Below the pieces are notes generated by a model, which did no database searches, had not been told where the DNA came from, and was given only the letters and a program-made list of their open reading frames with translations. The translations under genes were made by a program, and so were the position numbers. A stretch of 64,000 bases of DNA from Sipunculus nudus (Eukaryota > Annelida > Sipuncula > Golfingiida > Sipunculidae), in the NCBI GenBank assembly GCA_026874595.1, contig CM049310.1, positions 25,779,058-25,843,057 on the forward strand. Direction: 5' to 3'. Positions 34,950 to 47,597 of this stretch are shown here, piece after piece. Numbering within the stretch: the first letter of the stretch is position 1; each line of letters begins with the position of its first letter.

Positions 34950-36779
34950 GTATAAACTAGCAAATATCCATACATGTTTTATTGACAAAAAAGGACTTTC
35001 AGCAAGTTGTATAGTGTTACTTATTCATTGTATATAGGTTTAATCAACAATCCATCTACGAGCTTTGATTTAGGCAAAATTAAGTTCATAATACACAAAA
35101 TGTAAAATGTTTATATCAAAAACATCAAGTATTTCAGTTGCACAGCTCATAATCAACTGAAGAAAAAATTATTTTATTCAAGAATTCATAAAAACAATAG
35201 TGTCATAATCATGTGTGCGTGAATGCGTATGTGTGTGGGGGGGGGGGGGGAACTAGGTTAAAATTGCCTAGAGTATGAATTGATTCGCTATATTCCAAAT
35301 TTCATTATATTTTCATCATATTTTATGTTTTTTTTTTGTTTTCCCAGATCACCAGGATATGACAGTTTCTTGGTTGCCATAGTGCCTTCATGGGATGAAT
35401 GTATTGTTTAATAAGATAACCTTAACAGAAAATTTGGGTGTAACAGGATTTGCTTGCTTAATATTTCACTACATCCAAGCATATAGAAAATTATAAACGA
35501 AAGAAAATAGAGATTAAATAACGGGTAAAGACATATTCCAATTCAGCTGCGCCACCTACCTGTAGCAAATGACACTGAGTGTCCGGTTCCATTATGTTGA
35601 CAAGCAAAATCATAGTTTGTTTAATTTCACATGACAAATGCAAAAGTTCTAACTTATGTTTCACCGCAGTTCCAGACTGAATCTGTGAAATGTATCAGAT
35701 GTTATTAGGCATAATCATTCGTCGAAAATATTGGTTCATGGGATTCGAACTCGGGAAAGGCGCATGCTAAATTGGAATTCTGTTTATAAAAGTCTGTCTA
35801 ACTGGGACTTGCAAGAAAGTTGAAACAGTGAGCTCTGATATGTTTAAAGAAAACTTGTTGTAATTTTAATGAATCTCCTGACATACTATAGGGTTACCAC
35901 CGTAAATGTGCTTAATTTAAATGCGTAATAGGTGGCCGGTAACGTTATCTCGTATATGGCAAATATTTATACCGTATACCTAATTTAATTTTCCTTCAGG
36001 ATAGAGGAATCCACTTTAAATCTATATATGTCCTCCAATGGGAAATGTTTATTCTCGGACTCAAATATATCCGATAATCTAGAATATGCATATACATATA
36101 AACATAACATATGTTATCTTGATAACTAAGTTTGTTATATCAAATTTAAATCGCCTAGTTATATATTCCACTATGCCAATCTCCACTCGCTTTCATTTTT
36201 TATATATGTGACAAAAAATGTTATTGTATTATATCGATGTGATCCTTTCAGTACTGATATCCAAACAGAATATTTTACTTCAGTGTTGGGAAATATGGTA
36301 ATAAAGTTTACTACAAGAAAAAAGAATTCCTTTATCTTAATCAATGCATATATTTGTCTTTGAATAATCCAAGAAAGCACACTGGTCGATTGAAATGATC
36401 GTACAATTTACATAAAATCTTATATGACCGTCCATGGCCTTACGTTTCTCCATCGCAATGATATGCTGTTAAATACCACTATACAATACGTGTGGCTGAG
36501 GTATAAGTTTGTCATATAAGTCTTTCCGGTATGATGTACGTTATGTGAGACCATACAGCATGTACAGCCTGTGTTTATGTTGAGAGCTGCTTGTTCTGCA
36601 TGAAGAGCTTCTGTGGGGAGCTTGCGTCTGACACCAGACACCGTCTGGTGTTATGAGACGTATATAACCTCAGGGATGTATAAACATGCTATGTGACTGC
36701 CAATAACATGAAGTCGATGATGTGTAGGCAAGAGGGGAAACTAAAAGAGTGATTCGGTGGAAAATAAGCAACTCTATTA
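34950..36779. other. 3' flank of protease copy 2; no gene seen
   Basis: About 1.8 kb of AT-rich sequence with a G run at 35237 and no close AATAAA after the stop. I see no exon or known element. Confidence 0.5.
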
Positions 36780-36784
36780 GAAAA

Positions 36785-38470
36785 AGTGCCCCATGGGCCA
36801 TGACACTCAGATGTATATTTGACATACAGGTGATGCATGTATTAATTATTGATTTTATGATCTGGTGAAAAATATTTGTTAAGGAATCTTGATCAATGGG
36901 TAGAAGGACTTCCAGTGATTTTTGCCCTTAGTCCTTAGAAATAGGGAAAGGCGACCTTATTTAAGGATGCTTTGACTTTCTGGGTACTCATAAACAGGTT
37001 TTCTGCTCGTAGCTCACATGATATAGGTCAAAGTTACCTAATTTCAGGATTCAAAAGCGACTTGCTAAGGACCTCACTGAATGTCAAATTAGGAAGTCCA
37101 GCAATGAAGTTATGTGTCCGGCCTGACTGTCTGGGTGCTCATTATCTCATTTTTGGGAAGTCGCTTGCCGAATATAGGTCACCGTGACAAAATTTAAGGT
37201 TTCAAAGGAGCTTTGCCCAGGATCTCCCTGTATGTTGGGGAGAATATAATAAAAATTGACAGATAATATTATTGCACTGACTCCCCGGATGCTCAAATTA
37301 ATGTTTTTTTCCGATAGCTCACAGAATATGTGTCACCATAACTTAGTTCCAGCTTTCCGAGTAGATTTGTTTATAACCTACATGGATGTTGCGTTAGAAC
37401 ATTCTAATGCGTATGGATACAATGTGTGCACTGTCTGACTGGCTGGATCCTCAGAATCGTGCTTTTAGCCTGTAGCTTGCGCAATATAGGTCACCGTGGC
37501 CTAATTCCAGGTTTCCAATGAAATTTGCCTAGGATCCTAGGAATGTTGAGTAAAATGATTCTAAAGCTAACAGATACAATTTGTGTCCTATCTGCCTGTC
37601 GGGATGCTCTTATTCACGTTTTTGGCTTATAGCGAGCAGAATACGCGTAACCATGACCTAGTTTCAGGTTTCTGTGGAGGTTTGACAAGAACCTATATGG
37701 AAGTTGCGTTAGATGATTCAAGGGCTTACGGATAAAATGTGTGCACTGTTTTACTGTCTCGATGCTCAAAATTATGTTTTGGCCAGTCGGAAAGAATCAT
37801 GACCAAGTATCAGGTTTCCTTTGCCAGAACCTCACTGGAGGTTGCGTTAGAAGATTCTAGAAGTAGCAGATCAAATCTGAACGCATCAGACTTTCAGGGT
37901 ACTCAAATTATGTTTTTTATCCGATAGCTCGCAGAATATAGGTCACGGTGACAATGTTTCAAAGGACATATTTAACCAGGGCCTCCATGAATGTCACATC
38001 AGAAGAATCCAGACCAAATGGATACAATTTGTTCCCCGTCTGACTGTCTGGATGCTCAAAATCATATTTTCGGCCCATAGCTCACAGAATATAGGTCACC
38101 ATGACCTAATTGCAGGTTTCCAAGGAAATTTGCATAGGACCTCCCTGGATGAACAGATAGAAGTTTCTAGGTAAAACTTTTACAGTTTTTTCCTTGTTAA
38201 CGTCCAGACAGCTTCATTTGAAGGTCTCAAAAATATATTTAAAAAATGCGTAAAAAATTGAAATAATAAAGATGGTGCCACAAGTCTTAAGGCACTTATG
38301 AAACTGTCCATATTCAATATGCATGGAAAGAATCATGGCAACCAATGCATTATAGTTATTCAGATACTGGAGCTTTTTGTATTAAATGTTTAATTATTCT
38401 GGGTTGCACAAACAGGCCCCATACCTAGGAGATTATAGGTGGCAATGAACTAATTTCATTATTTCTCTCC
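36785..38470. repeat. degenerate ~155-bp tandem array
   Basis: A motif like GCTCACAGAATATAGGTCACC recurs near 37011, 37161, 37317, 37475, 37632, 37785, 37927 and 38082, that is every 142-158 bp, with CAGGTTTCCAAGGA between. The left end CCCATGGGCCATGACACTCAG resembles that at 29964. The final part (38170-38460) resembles a 337-bp unit, so the two arrays are related. Period and layout recall bivalve pearl elements. Confidence 0.7.
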
Positions 38471-38513
38471 CCCCCCCTCCCCCCACACACATACACACAC
38501 TTTTTAATTAGAT

Positions 38514-38645
38514 ATACACCATGGGGCACAACACGGAGGGAACCTTGGACGGGTCATTACAAACTCATGGTTACTCCGGGGTTCGAACCCAGGTCGGCAG
38601 CACAGAGAGCCGATCGTTTTACCACTCGACTGTCCAGGCCCCTGA
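38514..38645 (-). mobile_element. tRNA-derived SINE, minus strand
   Basis: On the minus strand, A-box-like CAGTCGAGTGGT (38621-38632) and a B box GGGTTCGAACCC (38579-38590) are spaced like a tRNA and followed by an unrelated body. Confidence 0.6.
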
Positions 38646-38945
38646 AACGTTCATACGTTTATACCATGGGGTGTCTGTGGAACATGAAACGTTTATACCA
38701 TGGGGTGACTGTGGAACATGCCACGTTTATACCATGGGGTGACTGTGGAACATGAAACGTTTGTAACATGGGGTGATCGTGGAACGTAACACGTTTATAC
38801 CATGGAGTGACTGTGGAACATGAAACGTTTATACCATGCGGTGACTGTGGAACATGCCACGTTTATACCATGGGGTGACTGTGGAACATGCCACGTTTGT
38901 AACATGGGGTGGCTGTGGAACATAACACGTTCATACCATATTTTG
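38646..38945. repeat. 34-bp minisatellite, block 1
   Basis: The unit ACGTTTATACCATGGGGTGA plus CTGTGGAACATGCC repeats every 34 bp with GGAACATGAA/GCC variants. Because 34 is not a multiple of 3, apparent ORFs cycle through frames and are not genes. Confidence 0.9.
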
Positions 38946-39912
38946 GCGTTTTGTGTTGTGGAGTTATTCTTCTCGGTCTCGTTCATGGAGTAGAAGATTA
39001 AACAAGGTATAATAGTACAAGGTATAATAGTACAGTCATTTTGTAACATGACCTCACACAAATTGCAAAAAAATGCTATCCCAATTATAATGTACCCCAG
39101 AAAGTATCCTTTTGAACATATGAAAAGTCCTAAGATATTCTGCAGGGGTGACTGTGGAATATGAAACGTTTTTAACATGGGGTGATCGTGGAACATGCCA
39201 CGTTTATACCATGGTGTGACTATGGAACATGCCACGTTTATACCATGGGGTGACTGTGGAACATGCCACGTTATTACCTTGGGGTGACCGTTGAACAGCC
39301 ACGTTTATATTAACCATGGGGTGACTGTGTAACGTGACACGTTTTTACCATGGGGTGACTGTGGAACATGACACGTTTATACCATGGGGTGACTGTGGAA
39401 CATGACGCGTTTGTAACATGAGGTGACCGTGGAACATGACACGTTTGTAACATGGGGTGACTGTGTAACGTGAAACGTTTATACCATGCTGTGGCTGTGG
39501 AACATGACACTTTCATCCCATGTTTTACTGTGCCATATTTTTGCGTTTTGTGTTGTGGAGTTATTCTTCTCGGTCCATCCCATGGAGTAGAACATTAAAG
39601 TCTGCACGGCCAATATATGGAACTGTATAGAGCAGTCACATCAATAGTTGTATTCTGATTATATATATGACAGTTTTTGGTTTTCTATGCCTGCGACTGG
39701 ATAATATCTGTGGCCATAGGAAAAATATCCTTCAAGATATTGACCCACGCCGAAGATCCCTCGAGACAATACCTCACCTCGATTAAATATGGTATAATAG
39801 TACAGTCATTTTGTAACATGACCTCACACAAATTGCAACCAAAGCTATCCCATTTGTATTGTACCCCAGAAAGTATCCTTTTGAACATATGAAAAGTCCT
39901 AATATATTCTGC
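38946..39912. repeat. 34-bp minisatellite block 2 with duplicated flanks
   Basis: The same 34-bp units recur at about 39140-39530. Two flanking segments are duplicated around it: GTTTTGTGTTGTGGAGTTATT at about 38948 and 39547, and a ~120-bp piece with GGTATAATAGTACAGTCA at about 39016-39143 and 39790-39912. The whole block looks like an unequal duplication. Confidence 0.8.
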
Positions 39913-40837
39913 ATATCCCAAATGGCCGCCAGACGGCCTAGAATCCATCAATTTCAATTCATGAAAAGGGTGTAAATATATGTTATACAATGTTTCCAGC
40001 GGTTTTTGGGTCGCAGAACCGAATTCTGGTATTTATTTGTTAATGTAAGGACTCCCTAGGCTCATACGTGGGGGTTGATGTGGAAACAGCTGAAGCATTG
40101 GGTCCGGGAGGGTGGGGGGGGGGGGGGTGATGTGGTCAGTAGGCATTTATATTGAGCAGGTAAGCCTAACTTGGTAATGTACCGCAGTTCTCATTTATCC
40201 TATTGCACTGATATCGTAGTTATTAGATATTCAACAAAATGCAGAGGGATTGACCGATATGCTGGGTTAAGACAGAATTTTTTCTTTCACAGAAATGTGT
40301 ACTGAAACAGCTTACGATTGGTCTGGTTTATGTCAAGAGATGAGGTATCCGCTTCTGAAAAGCTCCAACAGGTTATTAGATGCAACTGTCAAACTATAAC
40401 TGCAGCGGTCAGGGAAAATATTATGTTTTTAAGGGACAGGGAAATGTTAGGGAATTTCATAAAAAGTCATTTGACTTTCCGATGATTATGTAAGTCAGGG
40501 AAAAGCCGGGGAATTTTAATGGCTATGGCGCCTGTAGATGATTATCAGGTAGGAAGTCTTTTTTTCATCTAATGGCCAGCATTCAATAATTTCATACTAC
40601 ATTTTTACTTTGTTTCAATTACAGTTGCAGGTTTAATCTTATTTCCCTTTGATTTTTTTGTACACATATGATGTTGATAATGCGGAGCATGTATTACTTA
40701 GCAGTAATACACAACTAATATTAGTACTAGTAAAACATATGATAAAAGAACATGAATCTGCACAGGTAACAAACTACAAAGGCAGAACAGATGTCAGTTA
40801 CGTTGATCAATTGAAGTCATGTGTTGTTATTGTGTGA
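39913..40837. other. no gene seen
   Basis: Unique-looking AT-rich sequence with one G run near 40118. No exon or recognisable element. Confidence 0.5.
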
Positions 40838-41218
40838 TAAATGCTTGATAACAGAGTGTATGTATGTTTCTTTGAATGTTAAGTTGTCAATTCCAAATTT
40901 CTAGTTTCAGTTTGCTTCGCTTTTCAGTTACAATTTTTCAAATAAAACTTGGTTTCCGTTAGCCGTAGAATGACTGTTTGCGAAGGAGTGGGTAAGTTAA
41001 TCCTTGAAAACCAGCAACAAGTCCATGAATAGTCAGTGAAAAGTCAGAGATTTTTTTCAGAGTTGACTGGTTGCAAACTGTGTGTAACTCACAACAGATA
41101 TATTCTTTGTGATAAGGATGGACAAGATGACGTCTGATTTAACATGTGATCATTACATATCAACATGATTTTATTGATAATTACGGTGATTAAAACTATC
41201 GACACGTGGGTCATGGTG
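40838..41218 (+). repeat. dispersed repeat 'S', genomic copy
   Basis: It runs from ATAAATGCTTGATAACAGAG to GGGTCATGGTGC and also occurs at 49903-50248 and 51202-51547 inside the gypsy element. This copy is slightly longer. No coding. Confidence 0.75.
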
Positions 41219-43005
41219 CTCAGCTTAAGTTGACCTTGAAGGTAAACATCTAAAATAAAAACTAATTGAGCCTAAAAAGCCTAACAGGAAAAGGTAGTAT
41301 AATCTAGGTATTTGTTGATATGATTAATTTGAACTGATAAGTAAGAAAATTGTAGCAAATAATACTCTGTGAACTCACCATGTGTTTTCTAATGATTAAA
41401 CTTAAGCATGTGAGCAGTTTGTAAACAAAAGATCTTTACTATATTACCATGACCAGTGGGTGACTCCTTGATAAGTTATTGACAGCTCAGCAGTTAACAA
41501 TTTTGTTCTATTAAATCATATTTTTTATTATACCATTTTTTTTCAGTTTTATAAATTTTATAAAGTTGCAATATAACTAACGTCCCTGTCAGCTATTGCC
41601 AGGAGTTTATGGTGGGAGAGGGGATGGGAGGCGCTGAATAGGTGGGAGTTACAACATCTCTGCATATACATATGGGATATGAAATTTAATTCAACATTTC
41701 GTACAGAAAAACAGTTGATTCATTATTACTGAATATTTAAAAAGACAGACGGACAGGTAGACGAACACGGTGGGTCACTTTATTTTCCTGAGACAGAAAA
41801 ATAATGAACAAAAGTTTGCATTAGATCCTCACTATTTATTTATCAATTTTTTTTAAAGTTTCATAATTTTTATTTTAATACATTTGCAATATAACATATA
41901 TCTGGATATATAAGTCAATTCAAAATTTTAAATATCACCATCATTTATCCCTATTTTTTTATATAACATCACATGATGCACAATGATGGGTTTAATTTTT
42001 TTCGTATCCGGGCTTGGTTAAAAATTATTTAAATGGAAATTAGCTTATTTAAAAGTGCCACAATACCACAACATGGCATCGTTCGGATTACACTGGAGAT
42101 GAAACAGCTTTATAGTTTTGGATATACAGTTCAAACAATAACAGTTATTCCATTACACTTGATGTATATTGCTGTTGGGTGGGGTCTGGAGTGATTCGAG
42201 AATAAATGTTCACCTTTAACAGCAGGGGTGCTCCTGAATGATGCATTTCTAATCAGGTATGCTGTATTAGGTATGTTGTATTAAGTGACATACGGCTTGA
42301 CAATGTACGTGAATACAATAGAGCCCCCCCCCCTCCCCCAAATAAATAATAATAAATAGCACGGTTTGGTAGCTTTCATTTTCAAAGTTCATATTTTAAA
42401 AGATTACATACTAATGTGTACATGCTGTGAAAATCAAATCAGCAGCGCTTACAAGAATAAAATGTGCCGTGGTCAAAATTGGGCAAAATATTAGGCATTA
42501 ATTTTACATTTGTGCTTAAAAATTAAAGAATTTACAATATTTTGATCTAATATTGTTTTATACAATTATATCCTGATTAAATAAAGTTGTATCCTTGAAA
42601 AAAATCTCTAACTATAGCAGTTACCATGTTAGGAGAGAAAATATATTTCTTGTTATTTTGATAAGGTACCTATTTAATGTTACGGTCCATAACTTTTCAA
42701 ATTATGTATTATTGACCTAATATTTTTGGCCCATTCATATAAAATATATGAAGGAATTTTATAAATGTTTATAATTATGAACAAACACATACGACCGGTT
42801 TTGATATTAGGCTGTCATGAAGTGTAAGAACAGGTCGCAATAGCCCGATTTGGGGTTTGGTAGCAGAAGCACGAAACATTACGGGCATCTAACTGTTTGT
42901 CAAATTTTGGATTCGTGGTGCCAGTCAAACGGACAGACAGACAAACGGACGGGTGACAGACAACTGATCATTAGTATAGATCAGATGACTTATAGTCAGC
43001 TGAAA
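41203..43005. mobile_element. putative TIR element without coding
   Basis: The left GGGTCATGGTGCTCAGCTT and right GATGACTTATAGTCAGCTGA ends resemble those of the composite element at 29964-34108. A GGACAGACAGAC-rich segment precedes the right end in both. No array and no ORF are visible inside. Confidence 0.45.
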
Positions 43006-43009
43006 TAAA

Positions 43010-43919
43010 AATCGTAATTTATATCCACAGTTTGAGATTATGAAGGTTTTCCGGAGATTTTGCCATTTTCAGATAGTTTTGCCCATGATGTCCCTTGAAT
43101 TCGAAGATATCTATACCATAGTGTCTTATAGTTCATGAAATACACTTTATTTCAAAACAATTTGAACAAGAATAAGCATGACGATTACGAAGAGATCATT
43201 CATACAACTCTTTTAGAGCGCTGAATTATGGTGAAATAAAAGGCATTTTCTGCCTGGTGAAATGTGATGATTTTCAAACTTCCCCCCTCACAATTGCTTA
43301 GGACTTCTTTCTTACATTAAGGCCATACTCAGGCATCAAAATCATATGGGTTTGCATTTGTTGCAATTTGTGTGAGGTTTACCACATGTATCGGGTAAAA
43401 TGCCTGTACTATAAAACATTTTATTATCGCATGACTCAGCAGACATTTATATTGGAATGACAGGGGCTATCTAAAGAGTGTCAAAAGTCACACGGAATAT
43501 TCCAAAACATAACGTTCAAAACACGGCAAGCGCATGGTCAAATATCTGTCCTAACGTTGCTTACTTCCTTTGCACATACCTGTTATAATAATAAATGAAT
43601 ATGCATTTTATGATATATTTAGACTTCAGACTGCCCGAAAGTGGACAGTTGATTAATTATATTGCCACAAAACTCATACCTACAAAATTTGAGACCTCTC
43701 AAAACTCATACCTACAAATCCTGGTTCTGGTACCGATAAAAACGATATAAACTCTATACTAAACCTGTTATAAAAACATAAACTGCATATTAACTTGTTG
43801 CACCAAAATACTAACGCCTTGGACCAAATACGCAAAGCTTTAAATAAGAAATCAGCGTGAATGACCATTCTAATAGTGCTGGTCTTCATGAACTGAATTT
43901 CATCTAAAACCATATCTAA
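43010..43919. other. no gene seen
   Basis: No exon, tandem repeat or element end that I can support. Confidence 0.5.
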
Positions 43920-45588
43920 CTAGAATACGGGTAGTCGACAAGCGACTACGTGTATCCGCCTAAATCAGAGTGGAACGGGTGAAGTGAGGCATGGATAAAG
44001 TGGCAAGGGGAAATAGTGTTGCATATTAGCATGGATGTCTGCAGCCAAATTGTGTATGAAGGTTGCCCCCCTACCACAAAATCCAGAAAGCCATCCCAGT
44101 TATATACATATGCAAAATTTAAGGCAGATAAGTCAAACCACTACATGTATATGAGTGATTTTAGCCCGTGGCAGACAATCAGATGGACGCTGAGCAAAAA
44201 TGGTTGCAGATGACGGCACCAGTTTTGCGTATGATAAAGAGCTATGTGAGAACTATACACATGCAAAACTTTTGCCGAATCGGTCAAACGGTTCCCAAGA
44301 TATGAGCTTGGATGTCTGCTGCATAAACTAGAATGCAGGTGGCTCCACCTGTCATAAAATCAAGAGAGCTGTCAGGGATGTATAAACCTGCAAACTTTTA
44401 GCCAGATATGTCAAACCACTGCCGAGATATGAGTGATTTTATCCCATGGCAGACAAACAGACAGGAGCTGTGCAAAAATGGCTGCAGGTGGCGCCACAAG
44501 TTTTGCGTATGTTATAAAGCTCTCCAAGGGCTACATTTGTGCAAAAAAATTTTCCTGATCAGTCAAATGGTTCCCGAGATATGAGCTTGGATGTCTGCAG
44601 CGTAAATGTGAATGTAGGTGGCGCCACCTGTCATAAAATCAGAAAAGCTATCCAGAATGTAAACGCATGCCAAATTTCAGGTGAATTAGTCAAGTCACTG
44701 CAGAGATATGAGTGATTTTAACCCAAGGCAGACAAACAGATGGACACTGTGCAAACATGGTTGCAGGTGGCGCCGCCATTTTTTGTGTATGTTATAAAGC
44801 TCTCTAAGGGCTACATTTGTGCGAAAAAATTTTCCTGATCGGTCAAACGGTTCCCGAGATATGAGCTTGGATGTCTGCAGCGTAAACGTGAATGTAGGTG
44901 GCGCCACCTGTCACAAAATCAGAAAAGCTATCCAGGATGTATACGCATGCCAAATTTCAGGTGAATTAGTCCAGTCACTGCAGAGATATGAGTGATTTTA
45001 ACCCAAGGCAGATGAACAGATGGACACTGTGCAAACATGGTTGCAGGTGGCGCCACCATTTTTTGTGTATGTTATAAAGCTCTCTAAGGGCTACATTTGT
45101 GCGAAAAAATTTTCCTGATCGGTCAAACGGTTCCCGAGATATGAGCTTGGATGTCTGCAGCGTAAACGTGAATGTAGGTGGCGCCACCTGTCACAAAATC
45201 AGAAAAGCCATCCAGGATGTATACGCATGCCAAATTTCAGGTGAATTAGTCAAGTCACTGCAGAGATATGAGTGATTTTAACCCAAGGCAGACGAACAGA
45301 TGGACACTGTGCAAACATGGTTGCAGGTGGCGCCACCATTTTTTGTGTATGTTATAAAGCTCTCCAAGGGCTACATTTGTGCGAAAAAAATTTCCTGATC
45401 CGTCAAACGGTTCCCGAGATATGTGGGTTTATGTGTGGAAACAGACGCACAAACGGACGCAGAGCGCAGAGGAAAGGTCAGAGGTCAAAACAAAATCGGG
45501 GCGCAGCAGTTCACATGTGACCCGAACATAATCCCGGGTTTCGTAAAATTCCGCCCAGTGGTTACAGAGGAGTTCTCCGGAAACCTAC

Positions 45589-45624
<36 letters not shown>

Positions 45625-45670
45625 TGCAGCTGAAAACATAGTATCCGCAAAACTCTGTTTTGGCGGATAC
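43920..45670 (-). mobile_element. Helitron/Helentron-like element (HINE) with 280-bp tandem repeats, second copy
   Basis: The minus-strand 3' end is a perfect hairpin GTAGTCG-ACAAG-CGACTAC (43931-43949), then CCGTATTCTAG. The minus-strand 5' end is GTATCCGCCAAAACAGAG (45653-45670). Subterminal TATCCGCCTAAATCAGAG at 43953 mirrors it. Four to five monomers recur at exactly ~280 bp (near 44481, 44761, 45041, 45321), with GGTGGCGCCACC in each. A (GGC)n run sits at 45589-45624. Confidence 0.8.
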
Positions 45671-45894
45671 AATTATGAAGCGTGCTAGGTGTTTTATCAT
45701 ACTGCGTATATTTGGTTAAAACAAAGAACAATTTAATATGCATATTTTAGCATTACTGAATTTATTTAATACTTAGTGGAAGGGCTACGTTTTGTTTGGA
45801 GTATCTTATAATAAATCAAATGATATTTTAGGTTATAAAAACATTTAAAGTTTAGTCTTGACACACTCACACACACACACACATATATATATAT

Positions 45895-46468
45895 TGTTAC
45901 GGTCCTCATTCACGCAACATATCTGACTTGACGGACAGCAACACAGAAGTTCAGACATGTATCCTCACAGGCAAAACGAAGGCATTATTTTTCCTATAAA
46001 GGTGCTCTCTTAATTTGACCATGGCAATATGTACAATGTGTAGAATAATAAACAAAATTATAGGATTAACACATAATGAAAGCTAAACAAATACTTAACT
46101 GAAGTCCAGTCCCATTCGGCAAAAAAAAGATTTTAGTAGCAATTCCCAGTTCACAAATAAAGGTCCGGTTCAAAGTTTAACGAAAGTTCATGGTGGCTCA
46201 CCAAAGTTCATGGCAGGTCTGCCGACAGAAGCGATATAAAGTACACATGTTATGCTGTTGGGAAGTAACAGCAACCAGGATTCTGTTCTGTAAATCAGTC
46301 CTCGGTGTGTTTCGCTTGACCAGTTGCTGTTGTGCGCGTTTTCTTGTGTGTCCCTTGTCTAGAAAAAAGAGCTTGGCAATGCTTGGTTGCTTGACACAAA
46401 CAATGACGACCGGGGCCGCGAAGACGTCCGGACCACGAGGGGAGATCCATGCGGGGGACACTGAGTCG

Positions 46469-46473
<5 letters not shown>
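45895..46473. mobile_element. putative solo LTR inserted in (TA)n
   Basis: The 579-bp segment starts TGTTACGGTCC and ends GTCGCAACA, an imperfect inverted TGTTRC pair. Both sides are TA repeats. No coding. The shared TGTTACGG start links it to the TRIM LTRs at 19.5 kb and to 47594 and 57514. Confidence 0.5.

Positions 46474-46551
<78 letters not shown>
46474..46551. repeat. (TA)n microsatellite
   Basis: About 39 TA units. Tyr-Ile ORFs across it are artefacts. Confidence 0.95.
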
Positions 46552-46553
<2 letters not shown>

Positions 46554-47068
46554 CGGTATACATGTATACGAAGCTCTACTGCCTGTCCAGATAATTGTGT
46601 TACACATAACATTTACATATTGAGTACCCTTAATATTATAAGATCTCCTTTCTGCAAATGTCTGTATCAAACTTATATGATAAATTTACCGATTTTTTGG
46701 TCTTTCAGGCACTTAGCCAAAGGGGTAATATAATGAAATATAATATTGAGAATGACGCAGGATAAAACAGGAGAATGACACAGTCTGCAACTCAATATTC
46801 CAAGGGTATGGTTATGTTTTGATTCTATTAGAGAAAAATAATTGATAAGATCTGTCAAAAGCATATGTGTAGGGAGGAAATGATATAGCTTGTCATACTA
46901 AACTATTGTCAAGCTAATGTGTATGAAGTGATATTTAGAGATACCGAAACCCATTGTATAGGGAACTGCCTCCTACATGGAGAATTACCTTTGGACATCC
47001 GTGTTCTCATTAAATATTCATAAAATTTTCATGAAGATCTGATTATTTAAACTACCACGTTTCATGGG

Positions 47069-47100
47069 TATATTATGGCCTGCCCAAGTTTAGTGCAGTC
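47069..47100 (+). promoter_or_regulatory. possible core promoter of signal-peptide exon A
   Basis: TATATTA at 47069 and an initiator-like GCAGTC with A at 47097 are 28 bases apart, and the ATG follows at 47132. In copy B the initiator reads GTAGTC. Suggestive only. Confidence 0.35.
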
Positions 47101-47131
47101 CTTTACGGCAACTTCGTGCAAAGAAGACGAG

Positions 47132-47177
47132 ATGAAGCTGGTAATTTTGGCGGTAGTTTGTTTTACGTCCAGTCAAG
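47132..47177 (+). CDS. first coding exon of an unidentified secreted protein, copy A
   Basis: The ATG opens MKLVILAVVCFTSSQ, a compact classical signal peptide (Lys, hydrophobic core, small residues). A GTGAGC donor follows directly in phase 1, at 47178. An identical exon sits in copy B at 57026-57071. I found no matching downstream exon in the window. After ~400 bp the sequence enters a TA repeat and transposon-derived DNA, so the gene may be truncated, or its remaining exons may lie beyond the retroelements. It could also be a chance ORF, but conservation of start, signal and donor in both copies argues for a real exon. Confidence 0.5.
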
Positions 47178-47331
47178 GTGAGCTCTCTTATTCAGCTGGA
47201 GGATATTAGTCAGGAAATTTCAGGAACGTATTGCATATGTTAATGCTTATTAATTATCATTTTCCTTATTGCAACTACTTCAAAAAAGTTAATTTATTCA
47301 ACATTATGCAAACGGGGGTCAGTATACCGCA

Positions 47332-47362
<31 letters not shown>

Positions 47363-47535
47363 ATGAACCCTCATAGTGTCGATATCGAAGGGACCCTAAG
47401 AAAACTCGGCACATCCGAGCTTCGTCACAAGCAGGTTTTATTTGGTAAAAAATTAACAAGAGTTGTCCGGAATATCGAGTCTGTAACATCGACATAAGCG
47501 GGGTATTCGACTTAAGCGAGTTTGACACAACGAGG

Positions 47536-47593
<58 letters not shown>

Positions 47594-47597
<4 letters not shown>

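Noticed and set aside
38521-39516. ORFs of up to 146 codons with SHPMV/TPWYKR repeats
   Set aside because: Frames through the 34-bp minisatellite. The period is not a multiple of three and the frames rotate, so these are not coding.
46198-46670. Several overlapping ORFs with long Tyr-Ile runs
   Set aside because: Translations of the (TA)n microsatellite in different frames and strands; similar artefacts occur at 2.5, 12.8, 13.2, 47.5 and 57.5 kb.
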